From: Cyclobacteriaceae bacterium
Lineage (GTDB): Bacteria > Bacteroidota > Bacteroidia > Cytophagales > Cyclobacteriaceae
Reading direction: 5' to 3'
Assembly (NCBI GenBank): GCA_016787565.1
Contig: JAEUUG010000009.1
Location: forward strand, 310,001 to 374,000
DNA: 64,000 bases
Below, piece after piece: positions 18,023 through 26,478 of this stretch. The position numbers were made by a program, and so were the translations under genes. Position 1 is the stretch's first letter. Each line of letters opens with the position of its first letter. The notes beneath the pieces were generated by a model. That model did not search any database. It was not told where the DNA came from and saw only the letters and a program-made list of their open reading frames with translations.

Positions 18023-19516
18023 TTATTGTGAAAGCGATAGCATATATTCTGCAACGGCTTTGCGCGCTTCATCTGATAAATAATTTTGTGGCGGCATTTC
18101 CGGATAGTCTTCACGCTTGTAAACAGGTTTGATGATGTAGTCAATTATTCCCTGCGGGTTGTTTTTATAAAGCGCCTGAATCACGTTAACCGGTGGGCCG
18201 ATGAGACGGCTATTGTAAGCATGGCAACCGGAACAAACACCGTAAAATGTCATCTTGCCTTTTTCCATCAATGAAGTTTCACGCGGAGTCACTGGTCTGT
18301 CTAACATGTAAGTTGTAATGGCCCGTGTATCACGCACCTGGCAGGATGCAAATTGATCTACACCAAATGTGCGGTAGCGATCGGCATTAACAATACAACT
18401 CCCTACTCCACCGCCAACAGCAATAATATCCGGCCCGAACTTTGAAAGTTTTGTCACCATCAACGCTTTGATATCATCGATGGGATTAGCGCCATTGTTA
18501 CTCATGAAATTATCCAGCAACGTAACCCTGTCCGTATTCGGTTCTGATTCCGGATCGTTAGCATGGTCAATGCCCGCATAGCCGTAATCCGTAATGGTAA
18601 TACCGGCATTTTCATTGCCCATAATGATGTTGTTCTCAATGGTAACATCATCAGCAGCCATGATGAGCATACCCGTACCTTTTGGAATATGCGATACAGT
18701 GGATCCTATCGCTCCAAAATTTTTCGTGTTGTTATTATATACGAAGTTGTTTCGGATGATAACATCGTAACACGTTTTAATGGGAAGCCCGGGTGTTAAA
18801 AATGCCAATATACCACCCGTGTTATCATGAGCATAATTGTATTCCACCAATGCATGTCTTGAGTTTTCGATTTCAATACCGGCTACATTTCCATACACTT
18901 CATTGAACCGTACATCCACATTATCGCACATACCAATGTAAATAGCCGCATCTTCAATACCGCTTAATACGTTTCGTTCCACCAATCCATTCTTACCAAA
19001 CTGCGGAAATATGCCGTACACACCGGTATCGACAATCCAGTTATTGCGGATAACATAGTTATTACCAGCCTGGCCCATAATACCATTACCCTTGTAGTTT
19101 GTGATTTTCATATTCTCAATCAGCACACCGCTGCCGGAATAGAGAATGGCATCGTTCATCGTTTTCTGTCCATCCAACGTGGGCCATTCTCCATCAATGA
19201 TGACACCCTGCAGAGAAATGTTGTCCTTATCGATGTACACTGTTTCATGGTAAACACCCGGAAAAATCCGGACTAAATCTCCGGCAATTGCTTTTCCAAC
19301 AGCTTCCTGAATGGAATTACCTTTTCTGACTTCAATAACTTTTCCTGTAATGGTGCCGGCCGCAATACCGGTTGAATCACCTTCGGATTGAGTTTGCGTG
19401 AAGTATGATGGCAGGGGTGCCGGAATATCCGAACTCCTTCCAAAGAAAAATTTTCCGCAATACATACCGATCGCGAAAACGATGATGACCAGGATTACGC
19501 GCTTTGCTGTTTTCAT
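18023..19516 (-). CDS. Right-handed beta-helix protein fused to a C-terminal cytochrome c domain
   Basis: The 497-residue product has an N-terminal membrane anchor or signal (VILVIIVFAIGMYCGKFFFG). A pectate-lyase-like parallel beta-helix follows (about residues 60-330), with repeated turns of NosD/CASH type (IRNNWIVDTG, VRFNEVYGNVAGIEI, VEYNYAHDNTGGIL, IENNIIMGNENAGI). The C-terminal 75 residues form a class I cytochrome c: CSGCH (428-432) binds haem covalently, and the Met in YPEMPPQ (about 474) is the likely sixth ligand. It is the last gene of the cytochrome operon, 24 bases after the peroxidase gene. A role in binding a polysaccharide or other extended ligand with electron transfer is inferred. 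Confidence 0.85.
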   Translation of the reverse strand: MKTAKRVILVIIVFAIGMYCGKFFFGRSSDIPAPLPSYFTQTQSEGDSTGIAAGTITGKVIEVRKGNSIQEAVGKAIAGDLVRIFPGVYHETVYIDKDNISLQGVIIDGEWPTLDGQKTMNDAILYSGSGVLIENMKITNYKGNGIMGQAGNNYVIRNNWIVDTGVYGIFPQFGKNGLVERNVLSGIEDAAIYIGMCDNVDVRFNEVYGNVAGIEIENSRHALVEYNYAHDNTGGILAFLTPGLPIKTCYDVIIRNNFVYNNNTKNFGAIGSTVSHIPKGTGMLIMAADDVTIENNIIMGNENAGITITDYGYAGIDHANDPESEPNTDRVTLLDNFMSNNGANPIDDIKALMVTKLSKFGPDIIAVGGGVGSCIVNADRYRTFGVDQFASCQVRDTRAITTYMLDRPVTPRETSLMEKGKMTFYGVCSGCHAYNSRLIGPPVNVIQALYKNNPQGIIDYIIKPVYKREDYPEMPPQNYLSDEARKAVAEYMLSLSQ

Positions 19517-19540
19517 TTCTAATAATGGGTTGGTCTACAA

Positions 19541-20743
19541 TTATTGAATAGATACAATTGATTCCTGAAGGTTTTGTTTTACGATTGTTGATCCCGAAGG
19601 AAGCACCGCTGGTTTAGTCGGCATGAAACTCTCATCCGTAAGGGTCTTGATAAAATCAACCAGTCTGTCTATCTCATACGCTGTCAGATTAGGTTCCCAA
19701 ATGTGCCAGTGGATATGTAATTTCTCACCTGCCGGAACATCGTGTCCGCGGCCTTTAGAATAAAACTCAACCATTTCACGCAGCGTTGCAAATTTACCCG
19801 AATGACTATACGGTGCTGTGCGATCCGCATTTCTCAGGCTGGGCACTTTAAACGCTCCCCGAAGTGTAGCATCCTGAAAGGTTTTCTGGGCACCCGGATC
19901 GAGCGGAAGTCCATCCGGCTCAGCCAGGCCAACTACGGCTACTTGTTGATTCGTAAATAAAGGCGGTGTGTGGCACTCGGCACACCGTGCCACAAACGAC
20001 CGGAAAATATTCAGGCCTTCTATCTCCTGTGCATTTAAAGCTTGGGTGTAACCATGTGCATAGTGATCATAGCGGCTGTTAAGTGAGATGAGCGAAGATT
20101 CAAAAGCAGTCATGGCTGTGTAAATTTCAGAAAGCTCAATCTTGTCCGATCGTTTGTCAGGAAACGCCTGTTGAAATAAATCTCTGTATGCTGCAATGCC
20201 ATTAAGTTTTTGTAACAAATTCTCACGGGTGGTTCCCATCTCGTTTGGAGAATACAGTGGGCCAGTCAGTTGAGCTTCCAGGGATGTACTTCGCGCATCC
20301 CAGAAAAATTTTTTATTAAACGCCACATTCCATAAACTGGGAGCGGCACGTTTTAACCTGGCATTGTCAATGCCGACACTTGTTTTTAGGCCATCACTAA
20401 AACCCTTGGACGGCTGATGGCAGGTTGCACACGATACGGATCCGTCTTTCGACAAAACCGGGTCGAAGAAAAGATAGCGACCTAAATCGATTTGCTGCGG
20501 TGAAAAACCATCGCGAACAGATGGCAATGCTGTCTTTAGTCCACCAACACCAGGTTCATCTCCATTACCCGATTCATATTGCTGATAAAGTGTTCGCAGT
20601 TTACAGGTGTTATTCTCCATCAACTCAAAACCCGGAGGACACGTATTGCAAAGCGTGATTGTATTTTCGGCCGGTGCTTTATAATCAATAATGATTGCTA
20701 CAATCAAGGTTATCAAAAAGCAAAAAAGTATACCTCTTATCAT
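19541..20743 (-). CDS. Di-haem cytochrome c peroxidase / MauG-family protein
   Basis: This 400-residue periplasmic protein belongs to the bacterial di-haem peroxidase family. It has two covalent haem sites, CATCH (105-109) and CAECH (254-258), and the family blocks LGRYLFFDPVLSKDGSVSC, PSLWNVAFNKKFFWDAR and VPSLRNADRTAPYSHSGKF. An N-terminal TM helix or signal (residues 3-19) is followed by an extra cysteine motif (C32, C35, C47: CNTCPPGF...TCK) that is not part of the core family. True peroxidase versus MauG-like oxidase activity cannot be settled here. Its start overlaps the stop of the upstream cytochrome gene by 4 bases. Confidence 0.9.
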   Translation of the reverse strand: MIRGILFCFLITLIVAIIIDYKAPAENTITLCNTCPPGFELMENNTCKLRTLYQQYESGNGDEPGVGGLKTALPSVRDGFSPQQIDLGRYLFFDPVLSKDGSVSCATCHQPSKGFSDGLKTSVGIDNARLKRAAPSLWNVAFNKKFFWDARSTSLEAQLTGPLYSPNEMGTTRENLLQKLNGIAAYRDLFQQAFPDKRSDKIELSEIYTAMTAFESSLISLNSRYDHYAHGYTQALNAQEIEGLNIFRSFVARCAECHTPPLFTNQQVAVVGLAEPDGLPLDPGAQKTFQDATLRGAFKVPSLRNADRTAPYSHSGKFATLREMVEFYSKGRGHDVPAGEKLHIHWHIWEPNLTAYEIDRLVDFIKTLTDESFMPTKPAVLPSGSTIVKQNLQESIVSIQ

Positions 20744-21444
20744 TTGGCAGCAGGAAGTGCAGTTGATTGAATGTAGGCAAGCACATCATGTATTGCCTGC
20801 TCATCTGTAAGCATGTTGGCCATGGGTATCATTTGTGCACCAAATTTATCCGTTGGATGTGCGCCTCGGATAGAACTTTTAAAGTGCCTGATTTGGCGCT
20901 TCAGATACCAGTCGTTCAATCCATTTAACCTCGGTGCATTCATCAACGCATTACCCTTAGCACCCGGTCCGTGACAAGAACCACAGATACTTTCATAAGC
21001 TCGTTCTCCCTTCCGGATATCTCCGCCTAAGGTGGCTGCTACAGAAACTTCTTGTAATGTTTTGATATAGGCTACCACATTGCTCACGGCCAGGGAATCA
21101 TTCAGTGCCTTAGCCATAATTGCCATTTGTTTACCTAGCGTATCCTGTTCTGAATAGCCGCGTATTCCTTTACGGAAGTTCATAAGCTGCCGGTATAAGT
21201 AAAGTTTATCAGTGTTGACAAGTGCAGGAGCCTGCAAGGCCTGAATTCCTTCCGCATTTTCGCCATGGCAAACCACACAAGACTGATAAACCAGCTTGCC
21301 TTCTACAGGATTACCAGCTTGTATCCTCACTGCCTCCACCAATTCAATCGGTATTTCCGACTGGTTTTTCGATGGTGAACAGGCTGATAAGAGCAGGAAT
21401 GCCATTACAAAATGGAGAGAATACTTTAAGGACAGATATATCAT
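20740..21444 (-). CDS. Di-haem cytochrome c lipoprotein
   Basis: From the ATG at 21444 the product is 234 residues, with a lipoprotein signal (LLLSAC, Cys 22). In-frame ATGs at 21513 and 21537 would bury that signal, so I reject them. Two tandem cytochrome c domains follow, with CVVCH (56-60) and CGSCH (154-158); each has a later Met that could be the axial ligand (MAKALND and MANMLTD segments). The arrangement resembles the cytochrome c4/c553 family. It is probably tethered in the periplasm and passes electrons to or from the co-encoded peroxidase, whose start overlaps its stop by ATGA. Confidence 0.88.
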   Translation of the reverse strand: MIYLSLKYSLHFVMAFLLLSACSPSKNQSEIPIELVEAVRIQAGNPVEGKLVYQSCVVCHGENAEGIQALQAPALVNTDKLYLYRQLMNFRKGIRGYSEQDTLGKQMAIMAKALNDSLAVSNVVAYIKTLQEVSVAATLGGDIRKGERAYESICGSCHGPGAKGNALMNAPRLNGLNDWYLKRQIRHFKSSIRGAHPTDKFGAQMIPMANMLTDEQAIHDVLAYIQSTALPAAK

Positions 21445-21536
21445 TAAAAATAAAGTAACGACTCTTTTATCCGGTTTTGAAATGCGCGGAAGTGCTTTGG
21501 GGTAAAACTTCATTAGGCGGGGTAAACGAGATAGCA

Positions 21537-22391
21537 CTATGCACCCTGCTGGATTACCCTTTCTTCAAATGCCTGTTGATATGTAGCCGAAACAGGCAAA
21601 GAAAAGTCAACACCCTGCATTCTGACCTGATATCCACGTGCAGTTTTCATGGCCGCAGCCAGATTCAGGCAATTAATGATGTACGATCGATGAATGCGGA
21701 TAAAGTGAACTGGATTCATGTCTTGTTCCAGCCGTTTCAGGTTTGTTCGGATCAACTCCTTTTGTACAACCTGATCGCGCTTATGATACAATACAACATA
21801 ATTATCATCTGCTTTAAAGCAGATAATGTTCTGTACCGGCAAGCTCACTGTAACCTTACCATTTTCATCGGCAATCGATATCGTATCCGGCAAAGAGGCT
21901 TTGTTAATCTTCACCGTAAGCTCCTCCACAACGAGTAATTGCTGCTCAACAAACAATAATAAAATTCCCAGAAAGTAAGGCAATACCAATATTAACAGTG
22001 TGTACTTCAGGGTGATCAGGTATTCCGGAAGATTCACAAAGGGTAATCCCAACACCAGAATATTTACGGTGTGCACAGCCACTGAAATAACAAAGAACTC
22101 CACCAACAGCCATTGTAAAAATCCAATCCGGGTTGTCAATTGAATCCTGAATACGGAACGAAATACAAATTGAGTTAAGGCCAGTGCAGCCATGCCTGCT
22201 GCGGAGAAAAAAGTAAGAATAACAAAGAGTGGTGTCTTCACTCCAACAAACCATTCCGTAAGATTAAAGGGATGGAAAATGTTAAGAAAAAGGCAGCCAA
22301 AAACACCACAAAATAATACAAGCTTGAGGCGCGCTCGAACCGTATCCAGCAGATGAAAGGGCTGACGAAACCAGGAAACAATTCGATCCAT
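21537..22391 (-). CDS. Membrane-bound LytTR-family transcriptional regulator
   Basis: From the ATG at 22391 the product is 284 residues. Four hydrophobic helices come first (about residues 20-165: LKLVLFCGVFGCLFLNIF; LFVILTFFSAAGMAALAL; LLVEFFVISVAVHTVNILV; LLILVLPYFLGILLLFV). A C-terminal LytTR DNA-binding domain follows (ICFKADDNYVVLYHK ... HFIRIHRSYIIN). LytTR domains bind direct repeats upstream of target genes. The upstream start at 22466 would add residues without a good signal. It stands just upstream of the cytochrome genes on the same strand, so it is the obvious candidate regulator of them. Confidence 0.88.
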   Translation of the reverse strand: MDRIVSWFRQPFHLLDTVRARLKLVLFCGVFGCLFLNIFHPFNLTEWFVGVKTPLFVILTFFSAAGMAALALTQFVFRSVFRIQLTTRIGFLQWLLVEFFVISVAVHTVNILVLGLPFVNLPEYLITLKYTLLILVLPYFLGILLLFVEQQLLVVEELTVKINKASLPDTISIADENGKVTVSLPVQNIICFKADDNYVVLYHKRDQVVQKELIRTNLKRLEQDMNPVHFIRIHRSYIINCLNLAAAMKTARGYQVRMQGVDFSLPVSATYQQAFEERVIQQGA

Positions 22392-22467
22392 GCCAAAATT
22401 TAGGAAATGATTTCTGTTTTTCGAACCGAAAAACTTCACTCCTTCTGATATGACTCGTAAATACACC

Positions 22468-22498
22468 TTGGTATTGGCTTGAATTACTTATATTTTTC
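22468..22498 (+). promoter_or_regulatory. Bacteroidota-type promoter for the epimerase/SDR pair
   Basis: TTG (22468-22470), a 20-base spacer and TATTTTTC (22491-22498) match the -33 and -7 elements TTTG / TAnnTTTG with one mismatch in the -7 box. The predicted start of transcription would lie roughly 15-20 bases before the ATG at 22523. Confidence 0.45.
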
Positions 22499-22522
22499 GC
22501 GCCAATAGAAGTCAACATAAAC

Positions 22523-23509
22523 ATGAAAGTATTTGTAACCGGTGCTGATGGTATGCTGGGCAGTTCTATTTGTCGCGAATTGTTACAGCAGGGTTATGCT
22601 GTTAAAGCAATGGTTATACCCGGGCGGCAAACCAATGTATTAAATGGACTATCCCTTGAAATTGTTGTTGGTGATATTCTGGATAAAAAATTTCTATTAG
22701 AGGCGTTGCGTGATTGTGAAAGCATCATTCATGTTGCAGCCCTAACAACAGTCTGGCCCAGGCGATCAGCAAAAGTCCAGGCGGTAAATGTTACGGGTAC
22801 CCGTAACGTCATGGAGGCCGTAGAAGAATTAAAACTGAAGCGGATGGTTCATATAGGCTCTGCCAGTTCCTACACGCACGGCTCCAAAGAAAACCCGGGC
22901 GATGAAACGAGTGCGTTTACCAATGGCAGATTTGGAATGGATTACATTGATAGTAAATACGAAGCGCAAAAAATGCTGGAAGAACGCTATGCGAAAATAG
23001 GATTTCCTGTTATTACCGTTTGCCCCACCTATATGATTGGTCCGTTCGATTCGGGGCCATCTTCCGGAAGAATGCTGATTGAACTGCTGATGGATCGCCT
23101 GCCGGGATATTCCAGTGGCGGGAAAAATTTTGTGTGTTCTACTGACGTTGCCACAGCAGCGGTGAACGCTCTTCACATGGGCCGCCTGGGCGAAGCCTAC
23201 ATTGCAGGGAATGAAAATCTTACCTACGGAGAATTCTTTACTAAAGCTTGTTCAGTGTTTAATAAAAAGTTCGGGCTCATGAAATTTCCCCATATCCTGA
23301 TTCTGCTTGTAGGTCTGATCAACTCAGTCGTGGCACGGCTCACGGGTAAGCATCCGAAATTGAGTTACACCATGGCACGCATTGCGGGTGTTAGCCAATA
23401 TTTCTCAACCAAAAAGGCACAGCAGGAATTGAACATGCCACAAACACCCATTGAAAAAGGAATAGAACAATGTGTTGAATGGTTTAAATCCAACGGATAC
23501 TTGAAATGA
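22523..23509 (+). CDS. NAD(P)-dependent epimerase/dehydratase family protein
   Basis: This 328-residue protein is an extended-type short-chain dehydrogenase (dihydroflavonol-4-reductase-like branch). The Rossmann start is MKVFVTGADGMLGSSICREL (GxxGxxG), with an Asp-rich NAD-binding stretch (VVGDILD) and HVAALTTV. The active-site region has S (GSASSYTHG) and Y-x3-K (YIDSKYEAQK, about residues 145-154). The substrate is unknown; sugar, sterol or flavonoid-like ketones are all handled in this family. It overlaps the next SDR gene by ATGA, which implies translational coupling. Confidence 0.88.
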   Translation: MKVFVTGADGMLGSSICRELLQQGYAVKAMVIPGRQTNVLNGLSLEIVVGDILDKKFLLEALRDCESIIHVAALTTVWPRRSAKVQAVNVTGTRNVMEAVEELKLKRMVHIGSASSYTHGSKENPGDETSAFTNGRFGMDYIDSKYEAQKMLEERYAKIGFPVITVCPTYMIGPFDSGPSSGRMLIELLMDRLPGYSSGGKNFVCSTDVATAAVNALHMGRLGEAYIAGNENLTYGEFFTKACSVFNKKFGLMKFPHILILLVGLINSVVARLTGKHPKLSYTMARIAGVSQYFSTKKAQQELNMPQTPIEKGIEQCVEWFKSNGYLK

Positions 23510-24324
23510 GCTTATCGAAATTTTATCAAGGCAAAGTAGTTCTGATTACAGGTGCCTCTATGGGCATTGGAAAAGAATTAGCGAAACAAGTTCTAGCGCA
23601 TGGCGGTAAAGTGGCGATCACAGCACGCAACGAATCGAGGTTGAATGCCGTGATTGAAGAATTCAATACATATACAGAAAATATACTGGTGCATGCCGGT
23701 GATGCCACCGATTACAGCAGCAATCAGAAACTGGTTGAAAAAATTATCGCCCGTTTTGGCAAGCTGGATATTCTTATCAACAATGCCGGCATGTCTTGTT
23801 ATGGTGAAGTAGAAACGCTTCAGCCCTCTGTAGCCGAACAAGTGATCAATATTAATATTTATGGATCGCTGTATCCGGCCATGAGCGCCATTCCTGAACT
23901 TAAAAAATCAAAAGGCTCAATTCTTTTTGTATCCAGTATTGCAGGGTTTCATGGCATCCCTGGCTATTCTACGTATTCGCTTTCCAAAATGGCGCTTACG
24001 GGTCTATCGCAAAGCATGCGAACAGAATTAAAGTCATCGAACATATATGTTGGAATATCATATGTAGGTTTTACTGAAAATGAAGAGGATAAAAAAACAC
24101 TTTCACCCAACGGCCAGTTAGAAAAAGTTCCTCCCCGACCAAAACGCCTAACCGCAACAAGAGAAACTACTGCTCGACTGCTCTTACACCAGATCATGCA
24201 CCGAAAGCACTCCGCTTCGCATTCTTTTCTCGGCTCCTTCACAAATGTTCTTAGCCGGTATGCGCCCGCACTGCTATCGTACTTTCTGTCGCGCAACTAT
24301 CACAAGCAACAATCAGCACGCTGA
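23506..24324 (+). CDS. Classical short-chain dehydrogenase/reductase
   Basis: The 272-residue protein has the classical SDR pattern: TGASMGIGKEL (cofactor loop, about residues 16-26), NNAG (about 92-95), catalytic Ser in FVSSIAG, and the YSLSK tetrad segment with Tyr/Lys about residues 160-164. The cofactor-loop neighbour TARNE with an Arg suggests NADP preference, though this is a weak rule. The C-terminal 40 residues are basic and hydrophobic (LSRYAPALLSYFLSR), which fits membrane-associated lipid reductases such as DHRS7-like enzymes. It is coupled to the upstream epimerase gene by a 4-base overlap. Confidence 0.9.
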   Translation: MSLSKFYQGKVVLITGASMGIGKELAKQVLAHGGKVAITARNESRLNAVIEEFNTYTENILVHAGDATDYSSNQKLVEKIIARFGKLDILINNAGMSCYGEVETLQPSVAEQVININIYGSLYPAMSAIPELKKSKGSILFVSSIAGFHGIPGYSTYSLSKMALTGLSQSMRTELKSSNIYVGISYVGFTENEEDKKTLSPNGQLEKVPPRPKRLTATRETTARLLLHQIMHRKHSASHSFLGSFTNVLSRYAPALLSYFLSRNYHKQQSAR

Positions 24325-24371
24325 TCAACAATATCGCAGCTTCTGTCATTCGAATATTTTTCATACTTTCA

Positions 24372-24390
24372 ATTCGATTTAACATCGAAT
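24372..24390 (+). other. Hairpin just before the glucosaminidase start
   Basis: A perfect 7-bp stem with a 5-base loop (ATTCGAT-TTAAC-ATCGAAT) ends 9 bases before the GTG start at 24400. In the mRNA it would sit at or near the ribosome entry site and could lower translation. It has no T tract, so it is not a terminator for the SDR gene. Confidence 0.3.
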
Positions 24391-24399
24391 AAACAGTTA

Positions 24400-25248
24400 G
24401 TGGAAAGAATCAACGTCAAAAATCGCGTATTCTGGTATTTTAAGCTGATGACACAGCTCACCATTCTGGTTGTGGTCTGTTCTGCCTGTTGGGAAAAAAA
24501 GAAAAAGAAATACATTGTTAAAACTTCCATGATTCAAGTCGACTCACTGAATCAAATTGAATTGCTCAAGGATACGCTTGTTACTCCTAAATTGTACAGC
24601 CATCTTCCCGGACTTGAAAAAGTACCTTCCGAAAAAGCAAGAAATATTTTTATCTCGGCATTACTTCCGTCCATTTTAGTAGCCAAGTATGAACTCAGTC
24701 AAACGAAACTTCAAGTAGAAGAGCTCTCCGAAAAGGAAATCTGGTCTACGGAGGACAGTCTATTCTTTGTAGCTACCAAATTGCGTTTCAAAGCCTCCGA
24801 CCTGGATGATCTTAAAAAGAGAATCGGATGGCTGCCCAACAGCATCGTACTGGCACAGGCGGCAGTAGAAAGTGCATGGGGACAATCGCGTTTTTTTTTG
24901 CAGGCCAATAATGTTTTTGGAATATGGTCCTACAATAAAAATGAACCACGGATGAAAGCCGGGCTGATCAGAAAAAATGAAGCGAAACAGGTTCACGTGA
25001 AAGTGTATGAAAATTTTGAACAGGCTATTTTAAATTATTTTGAAATCCTAAGCACTGCCAATGCTTATAAAACACTACGCGAAGCAAGACTAGAAACACA
25101 AGACCCATTTAAATTACTGCCGCACCTAAAGAACTATTCCGAACAACGAACAGCCTATACAAACTTGCTGCAATCCGTTATTGTTCGGTATAATCTTACG
25201 GAATACGACCGCTACCAGATCCATCCTGAATACATTGTCGCACAATGA
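24400..25248 (+). CDS. Bax-type glucosaminidase domain lipoprotein
   Basis: This 282-residue protein is a predicted peptidoglycan N-acetylglucosaminidase (mannosyl-glycoprotein endo-beta-N-acetylglucosaminidase family, GH73-like, Bax type). Start is GTG 24400; a hydrophobic signal ends with a lipobox-like CSAC (Cys about residue 30) followed by a Lys-rich stretch. The catalytic region is VLAQAAVESAWGQSRFF (about residues 151-167) with the conserved Glu, then NNVFGIW. The C-terminus holds the typical NYFEILSTANAYKTLRE and YT-NLLQSVI segments. Its stop overlaps the deacetylase start by ATGA, so the two wall-active enzymes are probably made together. Confidence 0.85.
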   Translation: MERINVKNRVFWYFKLMTQLTILVVVCSACWEKKKKKYIVKTSMIQVDSLNQIELLKDTLVTPKLYSHLPGLEKVPSEKARNIFISALLPSILVAKYELSQTKLQVEELSEKEIWSTEDSLFFVATKLRFKASDLDDLKKRIGWLPNSIVLAQAAVESAWGQSRFFLQANNVFGIWSYNKNEPRMKAGLIRKNEAKQVHVKVYENFEQAILNYFEILSTANAYKTLREARLETQDPFKLLPHLKNYSEQRTAYTNLLQSVIVRYNLTEYDRYQIHPEYIVAQ

Positions 25249-26303
25249 GCCAAATGCTTACCATCCGGATATTGGCATTCATATTCTTGTTCGAATCATC
25301 CCTAACACTGATTGGGCAAAATCCTGATCATGAGGTGGTCTGTTTCATTTACCACCGCTTCGGAGATTCACGCTATCCTATCACAAATGTTACCCTCAAC
25401 GATTTCGAGGCACATCTTCAATACCTCAAGAAGAATAATATCCAGGTACTTTCGCTTTCGGATGCGATACAGTATATGAAGTCATCCGAGGCTCATAAAA
25501 AAACTGTAGTGCTCACAATCGATGATGGCTATAAAAGCTTCTATGAAAAAGGATTCCCGCTACTTAAAAAATACAATTATCCAGCAACCCTTTTCATCAA
25601 CACGGAAACGGTCGGGGCAGCAGATTTTATGTCTTGGGATCAACTCGAAGAAGTAAAAAAGTCTGCTATTGAAATTGGTAATCACACGCATTCGCATCGT
25701 TACTTTTTAAACGAGCCGGTTTCCACACGCTATAAAATTTTTGAAGATGAAATTTTACTCAGTCAATCAATTATCCAGGAAAAGTTGAAGATCAGTCCTG
25801 CACTTTTTTCTTTTCCCTATGGAGAATTCGATGAGAAGATGAAAGAAATAGTAAAGAAAGCAGGCTTTCAACTTGCGACAGCACAAAAGTCAGGCGTATG
25901 GCATGAGCAAACGGATCACTTTGAAATTCCACGATTTCCCATGGCGGAAGATTATTCCGCCATTAAAAAATTCATTGAGAAAGTATCCATGAAGCCATTA
26001 AAAGTTTCATCGCAATCACCACAAAATAACATCATAACACCAGCAGAAAAACAACCCAAACTGACACTCACGTTTGAGATTGCGAATTTACAGATCGATA
26101 AGATGCAATGTTTTGCACAAGGTGGCGGATGTAACCTGAAAATTATCGGTCAGGAAAAAAATATGGTGACGATTGAAGTTCATTCATCTACTTCCATTTC
26201 TTCCAGAAGAAGAACCTTATACACTGTAACTGTACCTGATAAAAACGGTTCATGGCATTGGATCAGTCACCTGTGGATAAATCCTTCCGTTGACGGAAAA
26301 TAG
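25245..26303 (+). CDS. Polysaccharide deacetylase (NodB-type, CE4)
   Basis: The 352-residue exported protein has a signal peptide (about residues 5-24) and a NodB domain. Motif 1 is TIDDG (91-95, catalytic base and metal Asp), motif 2 is NHTHSH (146-151, metal His pair), and SFPYGEFD is motif 3. CE4 enzymes remove N- or O-acetyl groups from peptidoglycan, chitin or other glycans. After about residue 250 comes a separate beta-rich domain of about 100 residues with a Cys pair (MQCFAQGGGCNL). The 4-base overlap with the glucosaminidase gene suggests that peptidoglycan is the substrate, which is an inference. Confidence 0.88.
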   Translation: MSQMLTIRILAFIFLFESSLTLIGQNPDHEVVCFIYHRFGDSRYPITNVTLNDFEAHLQYLKKNNIQVLSLSDAIQYMKSSEAHKKTVVLTIDDGYKSFYEKGFPLLKKYNYPATLFINTETVGAADFMSWDQLEEVKKSAIEIGNHTHSHRYFLNEPVSTRYKIFEDEILLSQSIIQEKLKISPALFSFPYGEFDEKMKEIVKKAGFQLATAQKSGVWHEQTDHFEIPRFPMAEDYSAIKKFIEKVSMKPLKVSSQSPQNNIITPAEKQPKLTLTFEIANLQIDKMQCFAQGGGCNLKIIGQEKNMVTIEVHSSTSISSRRRTLYTVTVPDKNGSWHWISHLWINPSVDGK

Positions 26304-26323
26304 TTGAAGGTTTCAACAGTATA

Positions 26324-26357
26324 AACGGCAGCCCTGATTCATCATTGCTGCTGTTTT
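26324..26357 (+). terminator. Probable terminator after the deacetylase gene
   Basis: A 9-bp stem with one mismatch (AACGGCAGC / GCTGCTGTT) and a 14-base loop ends in a short T run, 21 bases after the stop codon. The long loop and short T tract make it a moderate candidate. The rest of the 175-base gap to 26479 shows nothing else that I recognise. Confidence 0.45.
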
Positions 26358-26478
26358 CCACTTACCAAGCACAGCGCTCCTTCTAACCCTTCACTGCAGT
26401 CGCTCATCGACTATTGCCGAAAAGTTGGGTAACCATTCCTGCTTCCACCCTATTCATTCCTGATTAAACCAACTTGCT

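Noticed and set aside
19541..20743. MbnH-type enzyme acting on a copper-binding MbnP partner
   Set aside because: The peroxidase resembles the wider MauG family, but no MbnP-like gene is adjacent; the partner genes are cytochromes.
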